Of a stretch of 64,000 nucleotides of DNA, positions 24,301-39,300 are shown piece by piece. Numbering within the stretch: position 1 is the stretch's first letter; every line of letters starts with the position of its first letter. The DNA is taken from the NCBI GenBank assembly GCA_000750105.3, contig JPHH03000005.1, forward strand, positions 186,001 through 250,000, written 5' to 3'. Position numbers and translations under genes: made by a program. Source of the DNA: Tolypocladium sp. Sup5 PDA-1 (lineage: Eukaryota; Ascomycota; Sordariomycetes; Hypocreales; Ophiocordycipitaceae). A model generated the notes under the pieces. The model was not told where the DNA came from, made no database searches, and saw nothing but the letters and a program-made list of their open reading frames with translations.

Positions 24301-27300
24301 ACGATCGAATCAGTGGTCTCCGTTTTCCTGGAGACTCTGCGGCGGGCTCTCGACCAGCCACTGACTCCCATCGCTGTCTTGCCGCTGACTGATGGAGTCG
24401 GGGAGATCGCAAGCAAGGGGCTCCTTGATGTGCCCAGGACAGACTATCCACGAGATGCAAATATCGTTGAGGTCTTCCAACAGCACGTTCGCGCTACCCC
24501 AGACGCCATCGCCGTCAAGGACGCTACTTCCATACTGACGTATGCTCAGCTAGATCAGCAGTCTGATCGACTTGCTATCTGGTTGAGTCGCCGGCACATG
24601 GTGCCCGAAACGCTGGTGGGTGTCCTTGCGCCGCGGTCATGCGAGACCATTATCGCAATGTTTGGCATTATGAAGGCCAACCTCGCCTACTTGCCTTTGG
24701 ATATCAACTCGCCTGCTGCTCGACTCCGCAGCATTCTCTCAGCCGTAGATGGGAACAAGCTTGTTTTGCTCGGCAGTGGTGTCACAGCCCCCGAGCAAGA
24801 GAACCCCGAGGTGGAAGCTGTTGGTATTCAAGAGATCTTGGCCGGCACTGGACTGGACAAGACACAAGGCAGCAACGCCCGACCCTCGGCAACGAGCCTT
24901 GCTTATGTTATCTTCACCTCTGGTTCAACCGGCAAGCCCAAGGGCGTCATGGTCGAACATCGTAGCGTTACAAGATTGGCAAAGCCCAGCAACGTTATCT
25001 CCAAGCTACCACAAGGAGCCAGGGTGGCGCACCTCGCCAACATTGCCTTCGATGCCTCGATCTGGGAAATTGCCACAACTCTTCTGAATGGAGCCACGCT
25101 TGTTTGTCTCGACTATCACACAGTTCTCGACTGCAGGACTCTCAAAGAAGTCTTCGAAAGGGAAAGCATTACCGTTGTTACACTGATGCCTGCGCTCCTC
25201 AAGCAGTGCGTGGCCGAAATACCCGGGACCCTCGCACAGCTCGACCTCCTGTACACCGGTGGAGATCGAGTGGGTGGTCACGATGCTATGCGGGCTCGCT
25301 CGCTAGTCAAGATCGGCATGCTCAGCGGTTACGGCCCTACGGAGAACACCGTCATCAGCACCATCTACGAAGTTGATGCAGACGAGATGTTTGTGAATGG
25401 TGTGCCCATCGGCAAGACTGTAAGCAACTCCGGGGCATATATTATGGATAGGAATCAGCAGCTGGTGCCTAGTGGCGTGATAGGTGAGCTTGTGGTCACT
25501 GGCGATGGCCTTGCTCGCGGATACACTGATCCGTCTCTGAACAAGAACCGCTTCATTTACATCACTGTCAATGGAGAGAGTATCAGGGCATATCGGACTG
25601 GCGATCGGGTGAGGTACCGGCCTAAGGATCTGCAGATTGAATTCTTTGGCCGCATGGACCAGCAGGTCAAGATCCGTGGCCATCGAATCGAGCCGGGCGA
25701 GGTGGAGAGCGCATTGCTCAGTCACAACTCGGTACAAGACGCCGCGGTCGTCATTTGCGCGCCAGCAGATCAAGACTCAGGCGCGGAAATGGTGGCATTC
25801 GTTGCCGCCCGGAATACCGAAGACGAAGACACCCAGGAGGAAGAAGCAGTCGATCAGGTTCAAGGGTGGGAGACGCACTTCGAAACGGCCGCATATTCAG
25901 AAGTCAAGGACATTCGACAGTCAGAAGTCGGTAACGACTTCATGGGCTGGACTTCTATGTATGACGGCAGCGAGATCGACAAGACAGATATGCACGAGTG
26001 GCTCAATGACACCATGCGTATGATACTCGACGCCAGAGAGCCGGGCCATGTACTGGAGATCGGTACCGGCACCGGCATGATCATGTTCAACCTTGCCAAG
26101 TGTCCTGGTCTGCAGGGCTACGTCGGTTTCGAGCCTTCAAAGTCGGCAGCCCAATTCGTCAATGATGCAGCCCAGTCATTCCCGGCTCTGAAGGATGGCC
26201 GGTCAATAGTCCATGTGGGCACAGCGACAGACATCAACAAGGCTGGGCCGATTCAACCACGCCTCGTCGTTATCAACTCAGTAGCGCAGTATTTCCCCAC
26301 GCCAGAGTACCTCTTCAGTGTTGTGGAGGCCCTTGTACATATCCCAAGCGTGGAACGCATCGTCTTTGGTGACATGAGAACCAACGCTATCAACAGAGAC
26401 TTCGTCGCAAGCCGAGCATTGCACACCCTCGGCGAGAAAGCAAACAAGCGTCTGGTCCGCCAGATGATCTATGAGCTCGAAGCCAACGAAGAGGAACTTC
26501 TGACGGACCCTGCATTCTTTACATCCTTGCGTACGCGCTTGGGTGAGAAGATCAAGCACGTTGAAATTCTCCCTAAGACCATGAAGGCTACCAACGAGCT
26601 CAGCAAGTACCGATATGCCGCAGTACTACATGTGCGTGGCTCGAGAGAACAATCAACTATACACCAAGTCTCTCCCAACGCCTGGATAGACTTTGCGGCA
26701 GACGGTCTCGACCGGCAGACCCTCATCAACTTGCTGAAGGAGCACAAGGATGCCGGGACCGTCGCTATCGGTAATATCCCGTACAGCAAGACCATTGTTG
26801 AGCGGTTTGTCAACAAGTCACTGAGCGAGGATGATATGGAGGAAGGCCAGAACTCACTGGACGGATCAGCTTGGGTTGCAGCCGTCCGGATGGCCGCTCA
26901 AAGCTGCCCATCACTCGATTCAATGGATGTCAAGGAGATTGCTCGAGAGGCGGGATACCAGGTCGAAGTCAGTTGGGCGCGTCAATGGTCCCAGAATGGT
27001 GCGCTCGATGCCATCTTCCATCACTTCGAACCGCCCAAGGATGGTGCTCGCACACTTATTGAGTTCCCGACGGATTACGAAGTCCGGAATGTGAACACCT
27101 TAACAAACCGTCCCCTGAACAGCATTCAAAGCCGCCGTCTTGGGACGCAGATCCGCGAGAAGCTGCAGACCCTCCTGCCGCCTTACATGATCCCATCGCG
27201 TATCATGGTCCTTGATCAGATGCCTGTCAACAACAACGGCAAGATTGACCGCAAGGAGCTTGTGCGGAGAGCTATCGTGGCCCCGAAGCCAAGGTCAGCG

Positions 27301-30300
27301 GCTACTCGGGTAGCCCCCCGCAATGAGATCGAGGCTATTCTGAGAGACGAATTCGAGGACGTGCTCGGAACGGAAGTCAGCGTGCTGGATAACTTCTTTG
27401 ATCTCGGTGGGCACTCACTTATGGCCACGAAGCTCGCCGCCCGCGTTAGCCGCCGCCTTGATGCCCATATTTCCATCAAAGATGTCTTTGATCAGCCGGT
27501 GCTGGCGGATCTTGCGGCGTCCATCCAGAGAGAATCGGCTCCTCATGACCCGATTCCGCAAAGGCCTTACACTGGGCCGGCTGAACAGTCATTTGCCCAA
27601 GGTCGCCTATGGTTCCTTGACCAGCTTAACCTTGGCGCGACCTGGTACCTGATGCCTTTAGCCATCCGTATCCGTGGCCAGTTGAGGGTAGCTGCGTTGT
27701 CTGCCGCACTCTTCGCCTTGGAGAGACGACATGAGACCTTGAGAACCACCTTTGAAGAAAGCGACGGCGTTGGCGTGCAAATTGTTGGAGAGGCTCGCAA
27801 CTCAGACCTTCGCGTTCATGACGTTTCTACCGGAGACGACGGGGAGTACCTTGAGGTACTCAGGAGGGAACAGACTGTGCCCTTCGACCTCTCGTCAGAG
27901 CCTGGCTGGAGGGTTTGCCTGATCAAAACGGGCGAAGAGGATCATGTACTATCCATCGTCATGCACCATATTATTTACGATGGCTGGTCCGTGGACATTC
28001 TCCGCGGAGAGTTGGGTCAATTCTATTCCGCTGCCCTACGCGGCCAGGACCCCTTGCTACACGCCAACCCCCTCCCTATTCAATACCGGGATTTCGCGGC
28101 ATGGCAAAAGGAGGCAAAACAGGTCGAAGAGCATCAACGTCAACTTGGGTACTGGTCGAAACAGCTCGTTGACAGCACTCCAGCTGAGCTCTTGACGGAT
28201 CTGCCTCGCCCGTCTATCTTGTCCGGTCGTGCCGGGTCGGTGGATGTCACGATCGAAGGCTCTGTTTATGGAGCCCTTCAGTCATTCTGCCGCACGCGTT
28301 CGGTAACCACATTCGTTGTGCTTCTGACTGTGTTCCGGATCGCGCATTTTCGTCTCACTGCCGTCGACGACGCGACTGTCGGCACGCCTATCGCAAACCG
28401 TAACCGTCCTGAACTGGAGACGTTGGTTGGCTGCTTTGTAAACACGCAATGTATGCGCATCAGCATAGCCGACGACGATAACTTTGAAGGTCTTGTGCGA
28501 CAGGTGCGTAATGTTGCAACGGCAGCTTACGCGAACCAAGATGTTCCTTTCGAACAAATCGTGTCCGCCCTAGTTCCAGGGTCGAGAAACACATCGCGCA
28601 ATCCCCTGGTTCAGCTCATGTTTGCTGTCCAGTCCGTGGAAGATTATGACCAGGTCCGACTCGAGGGCTTGGAGAGTGTCATGATGCCTGGAGAAGCCTC
28701 CACACGCTTTGATATGGAATTCCACCTTGTCCCCGGCGATCAGAAGCTTACGGGCAGCGTTCTTTACTCCTCAGACCTTTTTGAGCAAGGGACTATCCAG
28801 AACTTCGTCGACATCTTCCAAGAATGTCTTCGCTCCGTCCTGGACCAGCCATTGACCCCGATCTCCGTTCTTCCCTTCAGCAACGCCATTTCAAACCTCG
28901 AGAGCTTGGATCTCCTGGAGATGCCGACCACAGACTACCCCCGCGATCGGACAGTCGTTGATCTCTTCCGAGAGCAAGCGGCAATCTGCCCCGACAGCAT
29001 CGCCGTCAAAGACCCATCGTCGCAACTGACATATGCTCAACTGGATGAGCAATCCGACCGTGTTGCCGCCTGGCTGCACGAGCGTCACATGCCGGCGGAG
29101 TCTTTGGTCGGTGTACTGTCGCCACGGTCGTGCGAGACTATCATCGCGTACTTTGGCATCATGAAGGCAAACCTGGCTTACCTGCCGTTGGATGTTTATG
29201 CGCCAGATGCCCGTTTGGCGGCTATCCTGGATACAGTCGAAGGCGAAAGACTGCTTCTGTTAGGCGCAGGTGTCCCTCAGCCCGGCATCCAGATCCCTCG
29301 CCTGTCAACAGCATACATCGCGGAAGCACTGAACCATGCCACGACCGTCGATGTCACTTCCATCCCACAGCCCTCGGCCACCAGCCTTGCGTACGTCATT
29401 TTCACTTCGGGATCTACTGGCAAGCCCAAGGGTGTCATGATCGAGCATCGCGGCATCGTGCGCCTGGTCAGAGATACCAACGTCAACGTGTTCCCGGAAT
29501 CGGGATCAGCTTTGCCTGTCTCTCACTTCTCCAACCTCGCCTGGGATGCGGCGACTTGGGAGATCTACACTGCCGTGCTCAATGGAGGGACCGTTGTGTG
29601 CATTGACCGAGACACCATGCTGGACATAACCGCGTTGAACTCAACATTCCGGAAGGAGAACGTTCGGGCTGCCTTCTTCACCCCTGCCTTCCTGAAGCAA
29701 TGCCTCGCCGAGACGCCAGAGCTGGTCGCCAACCTAGAGATCCTTCACACGGCAGGTGATCGTCTCGATCCTGGAGATGCCAACCTGGCTGGAAAGACAG
29801 CCAAGGGTGGTATCTTCAACGTCCTAGGTCACACAGAGAACACTGCCTATAGTACCTTCTACCCTGTGGTTGGTGAGGAGACGTTCGTCAATGGTGTCCC
29901 CGTCGGTCGCGGCATCAGCAACTCCCATGCATATATCATCGACCGACACCAGAAGCTCGTACCCGCAGGTGTCATGGGAGAGCTTGTTCTCACTGGCGAC
30001 GGTGTTGCGCGAGGTTACACCGACTCTGCGCTGAACAAGGATCGATTCGTTTACATCAATATCAACGGCAAAAGCACATGGTCGTACCGCACAGGCGACA
30101 AGGCACGTTATCGACCAAGGGACGGCCAGCTGGAATTCTTTGGCCGCATGGACCAAATGGTCAAGATCCGCGGTGTTCGAATCGAACCCGGTGAAGTTGA
30201 GCTCACCCTGCTTGACCATAAGTCCGTACTGGCCGCGACTGTGGTGGTCAGAAGACCACCCAACGGCGACCCGGAGATGATTGCCTTCATTACCATCGAC

Positions 30301-33300
30301 GCTGAAGACGGCGTGCAAACTCACAAGGCCATTTACAAGCACCTCCAGGGTATCTTGCCCGCGTACATGATTCCCTCACACCTTGTCATCCTTGACCAGA
30401 TGCCGGTCACCGACAACGGTAAGGTCGATCGCAAGGATCTCGCACTCAGAGCACAGACAGTACAGAAAAGCAGATCTACCGCGGCAAGGGTACCACCTCG
30501 TGACGAGGTGGAGGCTGTTCTTTGCGAAGAGTACAGCAACTTACTTGAAGTTGAGGTTGGCATTACCGACGGATTCTTCGACCTGGGTGGACATTCGCTC
30601 CTCGCCACCAAGCTTGCGGCCCGCCTAAGCCGACAACTCAATACTCGCGTGTCTGTCAAGGACGTCTTTGACCAGCCAATACTCGCTGACCTCGCTGATA
30701 TCATCCGCCGCGGTTCCCAACGCCACGATCCGATTTCTGCCACTCCATACACGGGCCCTGTCGAACAGTCGTTCGCTCAGGGTCGCCTGTGGTTCTTAGA
30801 ACAACTGAACCTAGGTGCCAGCTGGTACTTGATGCCCTTCGCGATCCGGATGCGTGGGCCCCTCCAGACAAAGGCGCTGGCTGTCGCACTGAACGCCTTG
30901 GTGCACCGGCACGAGGCGTTGCGGACGACGTTCGAGGACCACGATGGGGTTGGTGTTCAGGTCATTCAACCAAAGTCAAGCCAAGACCTGCGGATCATCG
31001 ATCTATCAGACGCTGTAGATGATACTGCCTATCTCGCCGCGCTCGAGAGGGAACAGACAACAGCCTTCGACCTGACCTCTGAACCAGGGTGGAGAGTGTC
31101 ACTCTTACGCCTAGGTGGCGATGATTACATCCTTTCTATCGTTATGCACCACATTATCTCTGATGGCTGGACTGTTGATGTGCTACGACAAGAACTCGGC
31201 CAGTTCTATTCAGCTGCGATCAGGGGTCAGGAGCCTTTATCGCAGGCTAAGCCCCTCCCTATTCAATACCGCGACTTTGCTGTTTGGCAGAAGCAGGAGA
31301 ACCAGATCAAGGAGCAAGCGAAGCAGCTCAAGTATTGGTCACAGCAGCTCGCAGATAGCACCCCCTGCGAGTTCCTGACAGACCTCCCTCGGCCCTCTAT
31401 CCTGTCTGGTGAAGCTGACGCCGTTCCTATCGTGATCGATGGCACGGTGTATCAGCTCCTTACTGATTTCTGCCGGACGCACCAAGTCACATCGTTCTCA
31501 GTCCTGCTCGCAGCCTTCCGCACTGCCCACTGCCGCCTTACCGGGACACTCGATGCGACGGTTGGCACACCAATCGCTAACCGGAACCGGCCAGAGTTGG
31601 AAAGTCTGATCGGTTTCTTCGTTAACACGCAGTGTATGAGGATGACAATCAGTGAGACTGAAACCTTTGAGTCACTAGTCCAGCAGGTTCGCTTGACTAC
31701 GACAGAAGCCTTTGCGAACCAAGATGTGCCGTTTGAGCAGATTGTGTCAACCCTTCTTCCTGGATCACGAGATACGTCAAGGAACCCGCTTGTGCAGGTC
31801 ATGTTTGCCCTGCAATCACAGCAAGACCTCGGAAGAATCCAGCTGGAAGGTATGACGGACGAAGCTATGGAAACCCCGCTGTCGACGAGGCTCGACCTTG
31901 AGGTTCACCTCTTCCAGGAGGTTGGAAAGCTGAGCGGCAGCCTCTTGTACTCCACAGACCTCTTCGAGGTCGAGACGATTCGTGGAATCGTTGATGTGTT
32001 CCTGGAGATCTTGCGCCGCGGCCTTGAGCAACCCAACCAGCGACTGATGGCCATGCCAATTACCGATGGTATCACAAAGCTACGAGACCAGGGTCTCCTA
32101 AGAGTGGCGAAACCAGCCTACCCTCGCGAATCGAGTGTCATAGATCTGTTCAGACAGCAGGTTGCCGCCGCACCGGATGCCATCGCTGTGTGGGATTCCT
32201 CCTCAACATTGACCTATGCCGACCTCGATGGGCAATCGAACAAGCTCGCCCACTGGCTGTGCCAGCGCAATATGGCCCCAGAGACCTTGGTAGCTGTATT
32301 CGCGCCACGCTCATGCCTCACTATCGTCGCATTCCTCGGTGTTTTGAAGGCTAATCTGGCCTACCTACCCTTGGATGTTAATGCGCCTGCTGCTCGTATC
32401 GAGGCTATCCTGTCAGCAGTACCAGGCCACAAGCTGGTCCTGGTGCAGGCTGATGGGCCCGAGCTTGGCCTGACGATGGCTGATACTGAACTGGTGCAGA
32501 TCGACGAGGCACTTGCATCCAGTTCATCCGGTGACCATGAGCAGATCCCTGCGTCCGGCCCTTCTGCCACAAGTCTCGCCTACGTGATGTTCACGTCAGG
32601 GTCTACTGGGAAACCAAAGGGTGTCATGATCGACCACCGCAGCATCATTCGACTTGTCAAGAACAGCGATGTTGTTGCCACTCTGCCTACGCCAGTCCGG
32701 ATGGCGAATGTATCAAACCTTGCCTTCGACATCTCGGTGCAAGAAATCTACACGGCGCTCCTAAACGGTGGCACTCTGGTCTGCTTGGACTATCTGACGC
32801 TGTTGGACAGCAAAACGCTTTACAACGTTTTTGTGGAAGCACAGGTCAACGCCGCCATGGTCACGCCGGTTCTCCTCAAGCAATGTCTTGGAAACATGCC
32901 CGCCATCATCAGTCGCCTGAGTGTTCTCTTCAACGTTGGTGACAGGCTGGATGCCCACGATGCTGTGGCTGCATCGGGCCTGATCCAAGACGCCGTATAC
33001 AACGCCTACGGTCCCACGGAGAACGGCATGCAGAGTACGATGTACAAGGTTGACGTCAATGAGCCTTTCGTCAACGGCGTCCCGATCGGTCGATCCATCA
33101 CCAACTCTGGGGCTTACGTCATGGACGGCAATCAACAGCTCGTATCTCCTGGTGTGATGGGAGAAATTGTCGTTACCGGTGATGGTCTTGCCCGTGGCTA
33201 TACAGACTCAGCCCTAGACAAGGACCGGTTTGTTCACGTCACGATCGATGGTGAGGAAAATATCAAGGCATACCGAACCGGTGATCGAGTGCGCTACCGG

Positions 33301-36300
33301 CCCAAGGACTTTGAGATCGAGTTCTTCGGCCGTATGGATCAACAGGTGAAGATTCGTGGTCACCGCATTGAGCCAGCAGAAGTGGAACATGCACTACTCG
33401 GCCACGACTTGGTTCACGATGCAGCTGTCGTGCTTCGAAAGCCAGCAAATCAAGAACCAGAGATGATTGCTTTCATCACCAGCCAGGAAGACGAGACCAT
33501 CGAGCAACATGAGTCAAACAAGCAGGTCCAAGGCTGGGGAGAGCATTTCGACGTAAGCAGGTATGCTGATATCAAGGATCTCGACACTTCTACCTTTGGT
33601 CACGACTTTTTGGGATGGACATCTATGTATGACGGAGTCGACATTCCTGTCAACGAGATGAAAGAGTGGCTTGATGAAACTATGGCCTCCCTCCTAGACA
33701 ACCGCCCACCTGGTCATATCCTCGAGATCGGAGCCGGAACTGGCATGATTCTATCTAACCTGGGCAAAGTCGACGGCCTACAGAAGTATGTCGGTCTTGA
33801 CCCGGCTCCCTCAGCCGCAATCTTTGTCAACGAAGCCGTCAAGTCTCTGCCAAGTCTAGCCGGTAAGGCCCGGGTACTTGTTGGAACTGCCCTGGATATC
33901 GGCTCTCTGGACAAGAATGAGATCCAACCTGAGCTTGTGGTTATCAACTCCGTGGCCCAGTACTTCCCCACATCAGAGTACTTGATCAAGGTGGTCAAAG
34001 CTGTTGTGGAAGTGCCCAGCGTCAAGCGTGTTTTCTTTGGCGACATCAGATCCCAGGCCCTTAACAGGGACTTCCTTGCAGCTCGTGCCGTTCGTGCGTT
34101 AGGTGACAATGCCAGCAAAGAGCAGATCCGGGAAAAGATCGCAGAGCTCGAAGAGAGCGAAGAAGAACTTCTCGTGGACCCAGCCTTCTTTGTGAGCTTG
34201 GGAAGCCAGCTGCCCAACATCAAGCACGTTGAGGTCCTGCCTAAGCTGATGAAGGCCACCAACGAGCTGAGCTCGTACAGATATGCTGCCGTTCTACACA
34301 TCAGCCACAACGAAGAGGAGCAGCTGCTCATACAGGATATCGATCCCACAGCATGGGTTGACTTTGCAGCAACGCAAAAGGACTCTCAAGGTCTGAGAAA
34401 CCTTCTACAACAAGGACGAGATGCTGTGATGATCGCGGTCGGGAACATCCCGTACAGCAATACCATAGTGGAGCGACACATTATGAACTCTCTTGACCAA
34501 GATCACGTCAACTCACTCGACGGGACATCCTGGATCTCAGATGCTCGATCAGCCGCTGCAATCTGCACTTCATTCGACGCACCCACCCTCACGCAGTTAG
34601 CCAAGGAGGAGGGATTCCGGGTAGAGTTGAGCTGGGCGCGACAGAGATCTCAAAACGGCGCCCTCGATGCCGTTTTCCACCGTCTTGCAACCGATGCAAA
34701 TTGCGAGCGCAGTCGTGTCCTGGTACACTTCCCTACCGACCATCAAGGTCGACAACTTCAAACCCTGACGAACCGGCCACTCCAGCGAGCTCAGAGCCGC
34801 CGTATCGAGTCACAAGTCTTCGAGGCACTGCAGACAGCACTGCCGGCCTACATGATCCCATCGCGCATTATCGTGCTCCCGCAGATGCCGACCAACGCCA
34901 ACGGCAAAGTGGACAGGAAACAGCTCGCTCGCCGCGCGCAGGTTGTGGCCAAGAGGAAGGCAGTGTCAGCGCGCGTTGCGCCTCGTAATGACACCGAGAT
35001 GGTTCTTTGCGAGGAATACGCAGATATCCTAGGAACTGAAGTTGGCATCACGGACAATTTCTTCGACATGGGCGGGCATTCACTCATGGCTACGAAGCTC
35101 GCAGCCCGACTAAGCCGTCGACTAGATACCCGGGTTACGGTCAAGGAGGTGTTCGATAAACCCGTCCTGGCTGACCTCGCTGCTTCGATCGAACAGGGCT
35201 CGACACCTCATCTGCCTATTGCCTCATCGGTGTATTCCGGACCGGTGGAGCAGTCGTATGCCCAAGGTCGCTTGTGGTTCTTAGATCAGTTCAACCTCAA
35301 CGCGACGTGGTATCACATGTCGCTGGCGATGAGGCTGCTCGGGCCGCTCAACATGGACGCGCTGGACATGGCCTTACGGGCGCTGGAGCAGCGACACGAG
35401 ACGCTTCGCACAACCTTTGAGGCTCAAAAGGACATCGGCGTCCAGGTCGTTCATGAGGCCGGAATGAAGAGGCTCAAGGTCCTTGATCTATCAGACAAGA
35501 ACGAGAAGGAGCATATGGCCGCGCTAGAGAAAGAACAGATGAGACCGTTCACTCTTGCTTCAGAGCCAGGTTGGAGGGTTATCTTGCTTCGCCTTGGCCC
35601 AACGGAGTATATCCTCTCCCTCGTCATGCATCACATCATCTCAGACGGCTGGTCCGTTGATATCCTGAGACAGGAGCTCGGTCAATTCTACTCAGCCGCT
35701 TTACGTGGCAGGGATCCATTATCTCAGGTCAAGCCCCTCCCAATACAATATCGTGACTTTGCGGCTTGGCAGAAGGAAGCTGCCCAAGTTGCCGAGCATG
35801 AGAGGCAGCTCGCGTACTGGGAGAATCAGTTAGCTGACAGTACTCCCGGTGAGCTTCTGACCGACTTTCCCCGCCCACAGGTCCTGAGTGGGAAGGCTGG
35901 TGTCATCCCGGTCACCATTGAGGGGCCGGTCTACGAGAGGCTTCTGAAGTTCTCCAAGGAGCGCCAGGTAACTCTGTTCTCGGTGCTATTAGCAGCGTTC
36001 CGGGCCACACACTATCGTCTCACTGGTGCAGAGGATGCTACCATCGGTACTCCAATCGCAAATCGCAACCGGCCAGAACTCGAGCATATCATTGGATTCT
36101 TCGTCAACACCCAATGCATGCGTCTTCTCCTCGATACCGGCAGCACATTCGAATCCCTAGTCCAGCATGTTCGGTCCGTGGCTACAAATGCCTATTCGAA
36201 TCAGGATATTCCCTTCGAACGCATCGTCTCGGCACTTCTCCCTGGCTCGAGAGATGCCTCACGAAGCCCACTAATCCAGCTTATGTTTGCCTTACACTCA

Positions 36301-39300
36301 CAGCCAGATCTCGGGAACATTACTCTCGAAGGACTCGAGCATGAGCGCCTGCCAACAAGCGTCGCAACACGTTTCGACATGGAGTTCCACCTGTTCCAAG
36401 AGCCTAACAAGCTGAGCGGTTCAATACTCTTTGCCGATGAGCTCTTCCAGCCTGAAACAATCAACAGCGTCGTGACTGTGTTCCAGGAGATACTCCGACG
36501 CGGCCTCGACCAACCCCAAGTCTCCATTTCTACTATGCCCCTGACTGATGGGCTGATTGATCTCGAGAAACTGGGCTTGCTGGAAATCGAGAGCAGCAAC
36601 TTCCCTCGCGACTGCTCGGTTGTCGACGTCTTCCGACAGCAGGTGGCTGCCAATCCAAATGCGCCCGCTGTCGTGAATTCGGAGACATCCATGAGCTACA
36701 CCTCGCTAGATCAGAAGTCTGAGCAGATTGCTGCCTGGTTACACGCTCAAGGCCTCCGCCCTGAGTCATTGATCTGCGTGATGGCGCCACGATCTTGCGA
36801 AACGATCGTCTCCTTATTCGGTATCTTGAAGGCTGGCTACGCCTACCTGCCTCTGGATGTGAATGCCCCTGCAGCTCGAATCCAATCGATCCTATCCGAG
36901 GTTGAAGGAAAAAGACTGGTACTGCTAGGATCAGGGACAAACATGCCTCAAAGCGACCGAATGGATGTTGAAACCGCTCGAATTCAGGACATCCTAACGA
37001 ACACGAAGGTCGAGAGATCTGATCCCATCGGCAGGCCATCGGCAACTAGCCTTGCCTATGTCATCTTCACATCCGGGTCAACTGGCCGTCCCAAGGGCGT
37101 GATGATCGAGCATCGCAGTATTCTGCGCCTTGTCAAGCAGTCCAATGTTACGTCTCAGCTGCCGCAGGATCTGCGCATGGCACATATCTCCAACCTGGCC
37201 TTTGACGCGTCCATCTGGGAGATATTCACGGCAATTCTGAATGGCGGCGCCCTTATTTGCATTGATTACTTCACTTTGCTGGATAGTCAAGCCCTCCAGA
37301 CGACATTCGAAAAAGCCAGGGTCAATGCTACCCTATTCGCGCCGGCCTTGCTCAAAGAATGCCTCAATCACGCGCCGACCTTGTTTGAGGATCTCAAAGT
37401 GCTCTATATCGGTGGCGACCGACTCGATGCCACCGACGCAGCCAAAATACAAGCCCTTGTGAAGGGCACGGTCTACAACGCGTACGGGCCGACAGAGAAC
37501 ACAGTCATGAGCACGATCTACAGCCTCACAGATGGAGAGTCTTATGCTAACGGTGTGCCAATCGGCAATGCTGTGAGCAACTCTGGCGCTTATATCATGG
37601 ACCAAGAGCAGCGCCTCGTTCCTCCCGGCGTTATGGGAGAGCTCGTTGTGAGCGGCGATGGCCTCGCCCGTGGCTACACCAACTCGACCCTCAATGCTGA
37701 TCGTTTCGTTGATATTGTCATCAACGATCAAAAAGCCCGCGCATACCGGACCGGAGATCGCACTCGTTACCGACCCAAGGATGGTAGCATCGAGTTCTTC
37801 GGCCGTATGGATCAGCAAGTTAAAATCCGTGGTCATCGAGTTGAGCCGGCCGAGGTCGAGCAAGCCATGCTCGGCAATAAGGCTATCCATGATGCAGCAG
37901 TTATTGTTCAGGCGGTGGATGGCCAGGAAACGGAGATGATCGGCTTTGTTTCCATGGCCAGCGACAGATCCAGCGAAGAGGAGGAGGAGATCACCGCCCA
38001 AGTGCAGGAGTGGGAAGACCACTTCGAAAGCACCGCCTACGCTGGCATTGAGGCCATCGACCAGGCTACCCTGGGACGCGATTTCACTTCATGGACCTCG
38101 ATGTACAACGGCAACTTGATTGACAAAGCCGAAATGGAGGAGTGGCTTGACGATACAATGCAATCCCTCCTTGATAAGGAGGAGCCAGGTCGTGTGCTTG
38201 AGATCGGAACAGGTACCGGCATGGTTCTATTCAATTTGCCCAAGAACGATGGCCTGAAGAGCTATGTCGGTATAGAGCCTTCACGATCTGCAGCCTTGTT
38301 CGTCGACAAAGCAGCCCAAGATTTCCCTGGTCTGCAAGGAAAGACGCAAATCCTTGTCGGCACAGCCGAGAACATCAAGCTGGTCAAGGACTTCCACCCT
38401 GACGTGGTTGTCATTAACTCGGTAGCCCAATATTTCCCGAGCCGGAGCTACCTTGTACAGATAGCGAGCGAACTGATCCACATGACCAGCGTCAAGACGA
38501 TCTTCTTTGGAGATATGCGATCCTGGGCCACCAACAGGGATTTCCTCGTGTCCCGAGCTCTTTACACGCTAGGTGACAAGGCTACAAAGGATCAGTTTCG
38601 CCAGGAGGTTGCCCGACTGGAGGAGAATGAAGACGAGTTGCTTGTTGACCCAGCATTCTTCACCTCTTTGACCAGCCAATGGCCCGGCAAGGTCAAGCAT
38701 GTTGAGATCTTGCCGAAGCGGATGAGGACGAGCAATGAACTAAGCTCGTACCGGTATGCTGCGGTGCTACACATCTGCAGGGATGGGGAGGGTAGGAACA
38801 GATATGACAGACGTGTCCACTCAGTGGAAGAGAACGCCTGGATCGACTTCGCGTCGTCTGGCATGGATCGTCACGCCCTCGTCCAGATGCTCGATGAACG
38901 TAGAGACGCCAAGACTGTCGCCATCGGCAACATCCCTCACAGCAACACGATCAACGAGCGACACTTTACGACATCCCTGGATACTGAGGGAGAAGGCATT
39001 GCCGAATATTCACTGGATGGATCCGCCTGGCAATCGGCTACGAAGGCAATGGCCGCGCGCTGTCCTTGCCTTTCCGTCACTGAACTGGTCGAGATCGGTC
39101 AAGCGGCAGGATTCAGGGTTGAGGTCAGCTGGGCTCGTCAACGATCCCAACATGGTGCACTGGACGTCGTCTTCCATCATCTTGAAGATGACAGAGCAGG
39201 CCGCGTCTTGATCAACTTCCCCACAGACTTCGAGCATCTATCCCCCAGCACCTGCCTGACCAGTCGGCCGCTGCAGCGCATCAAGAACCGTCGGTTCGAG

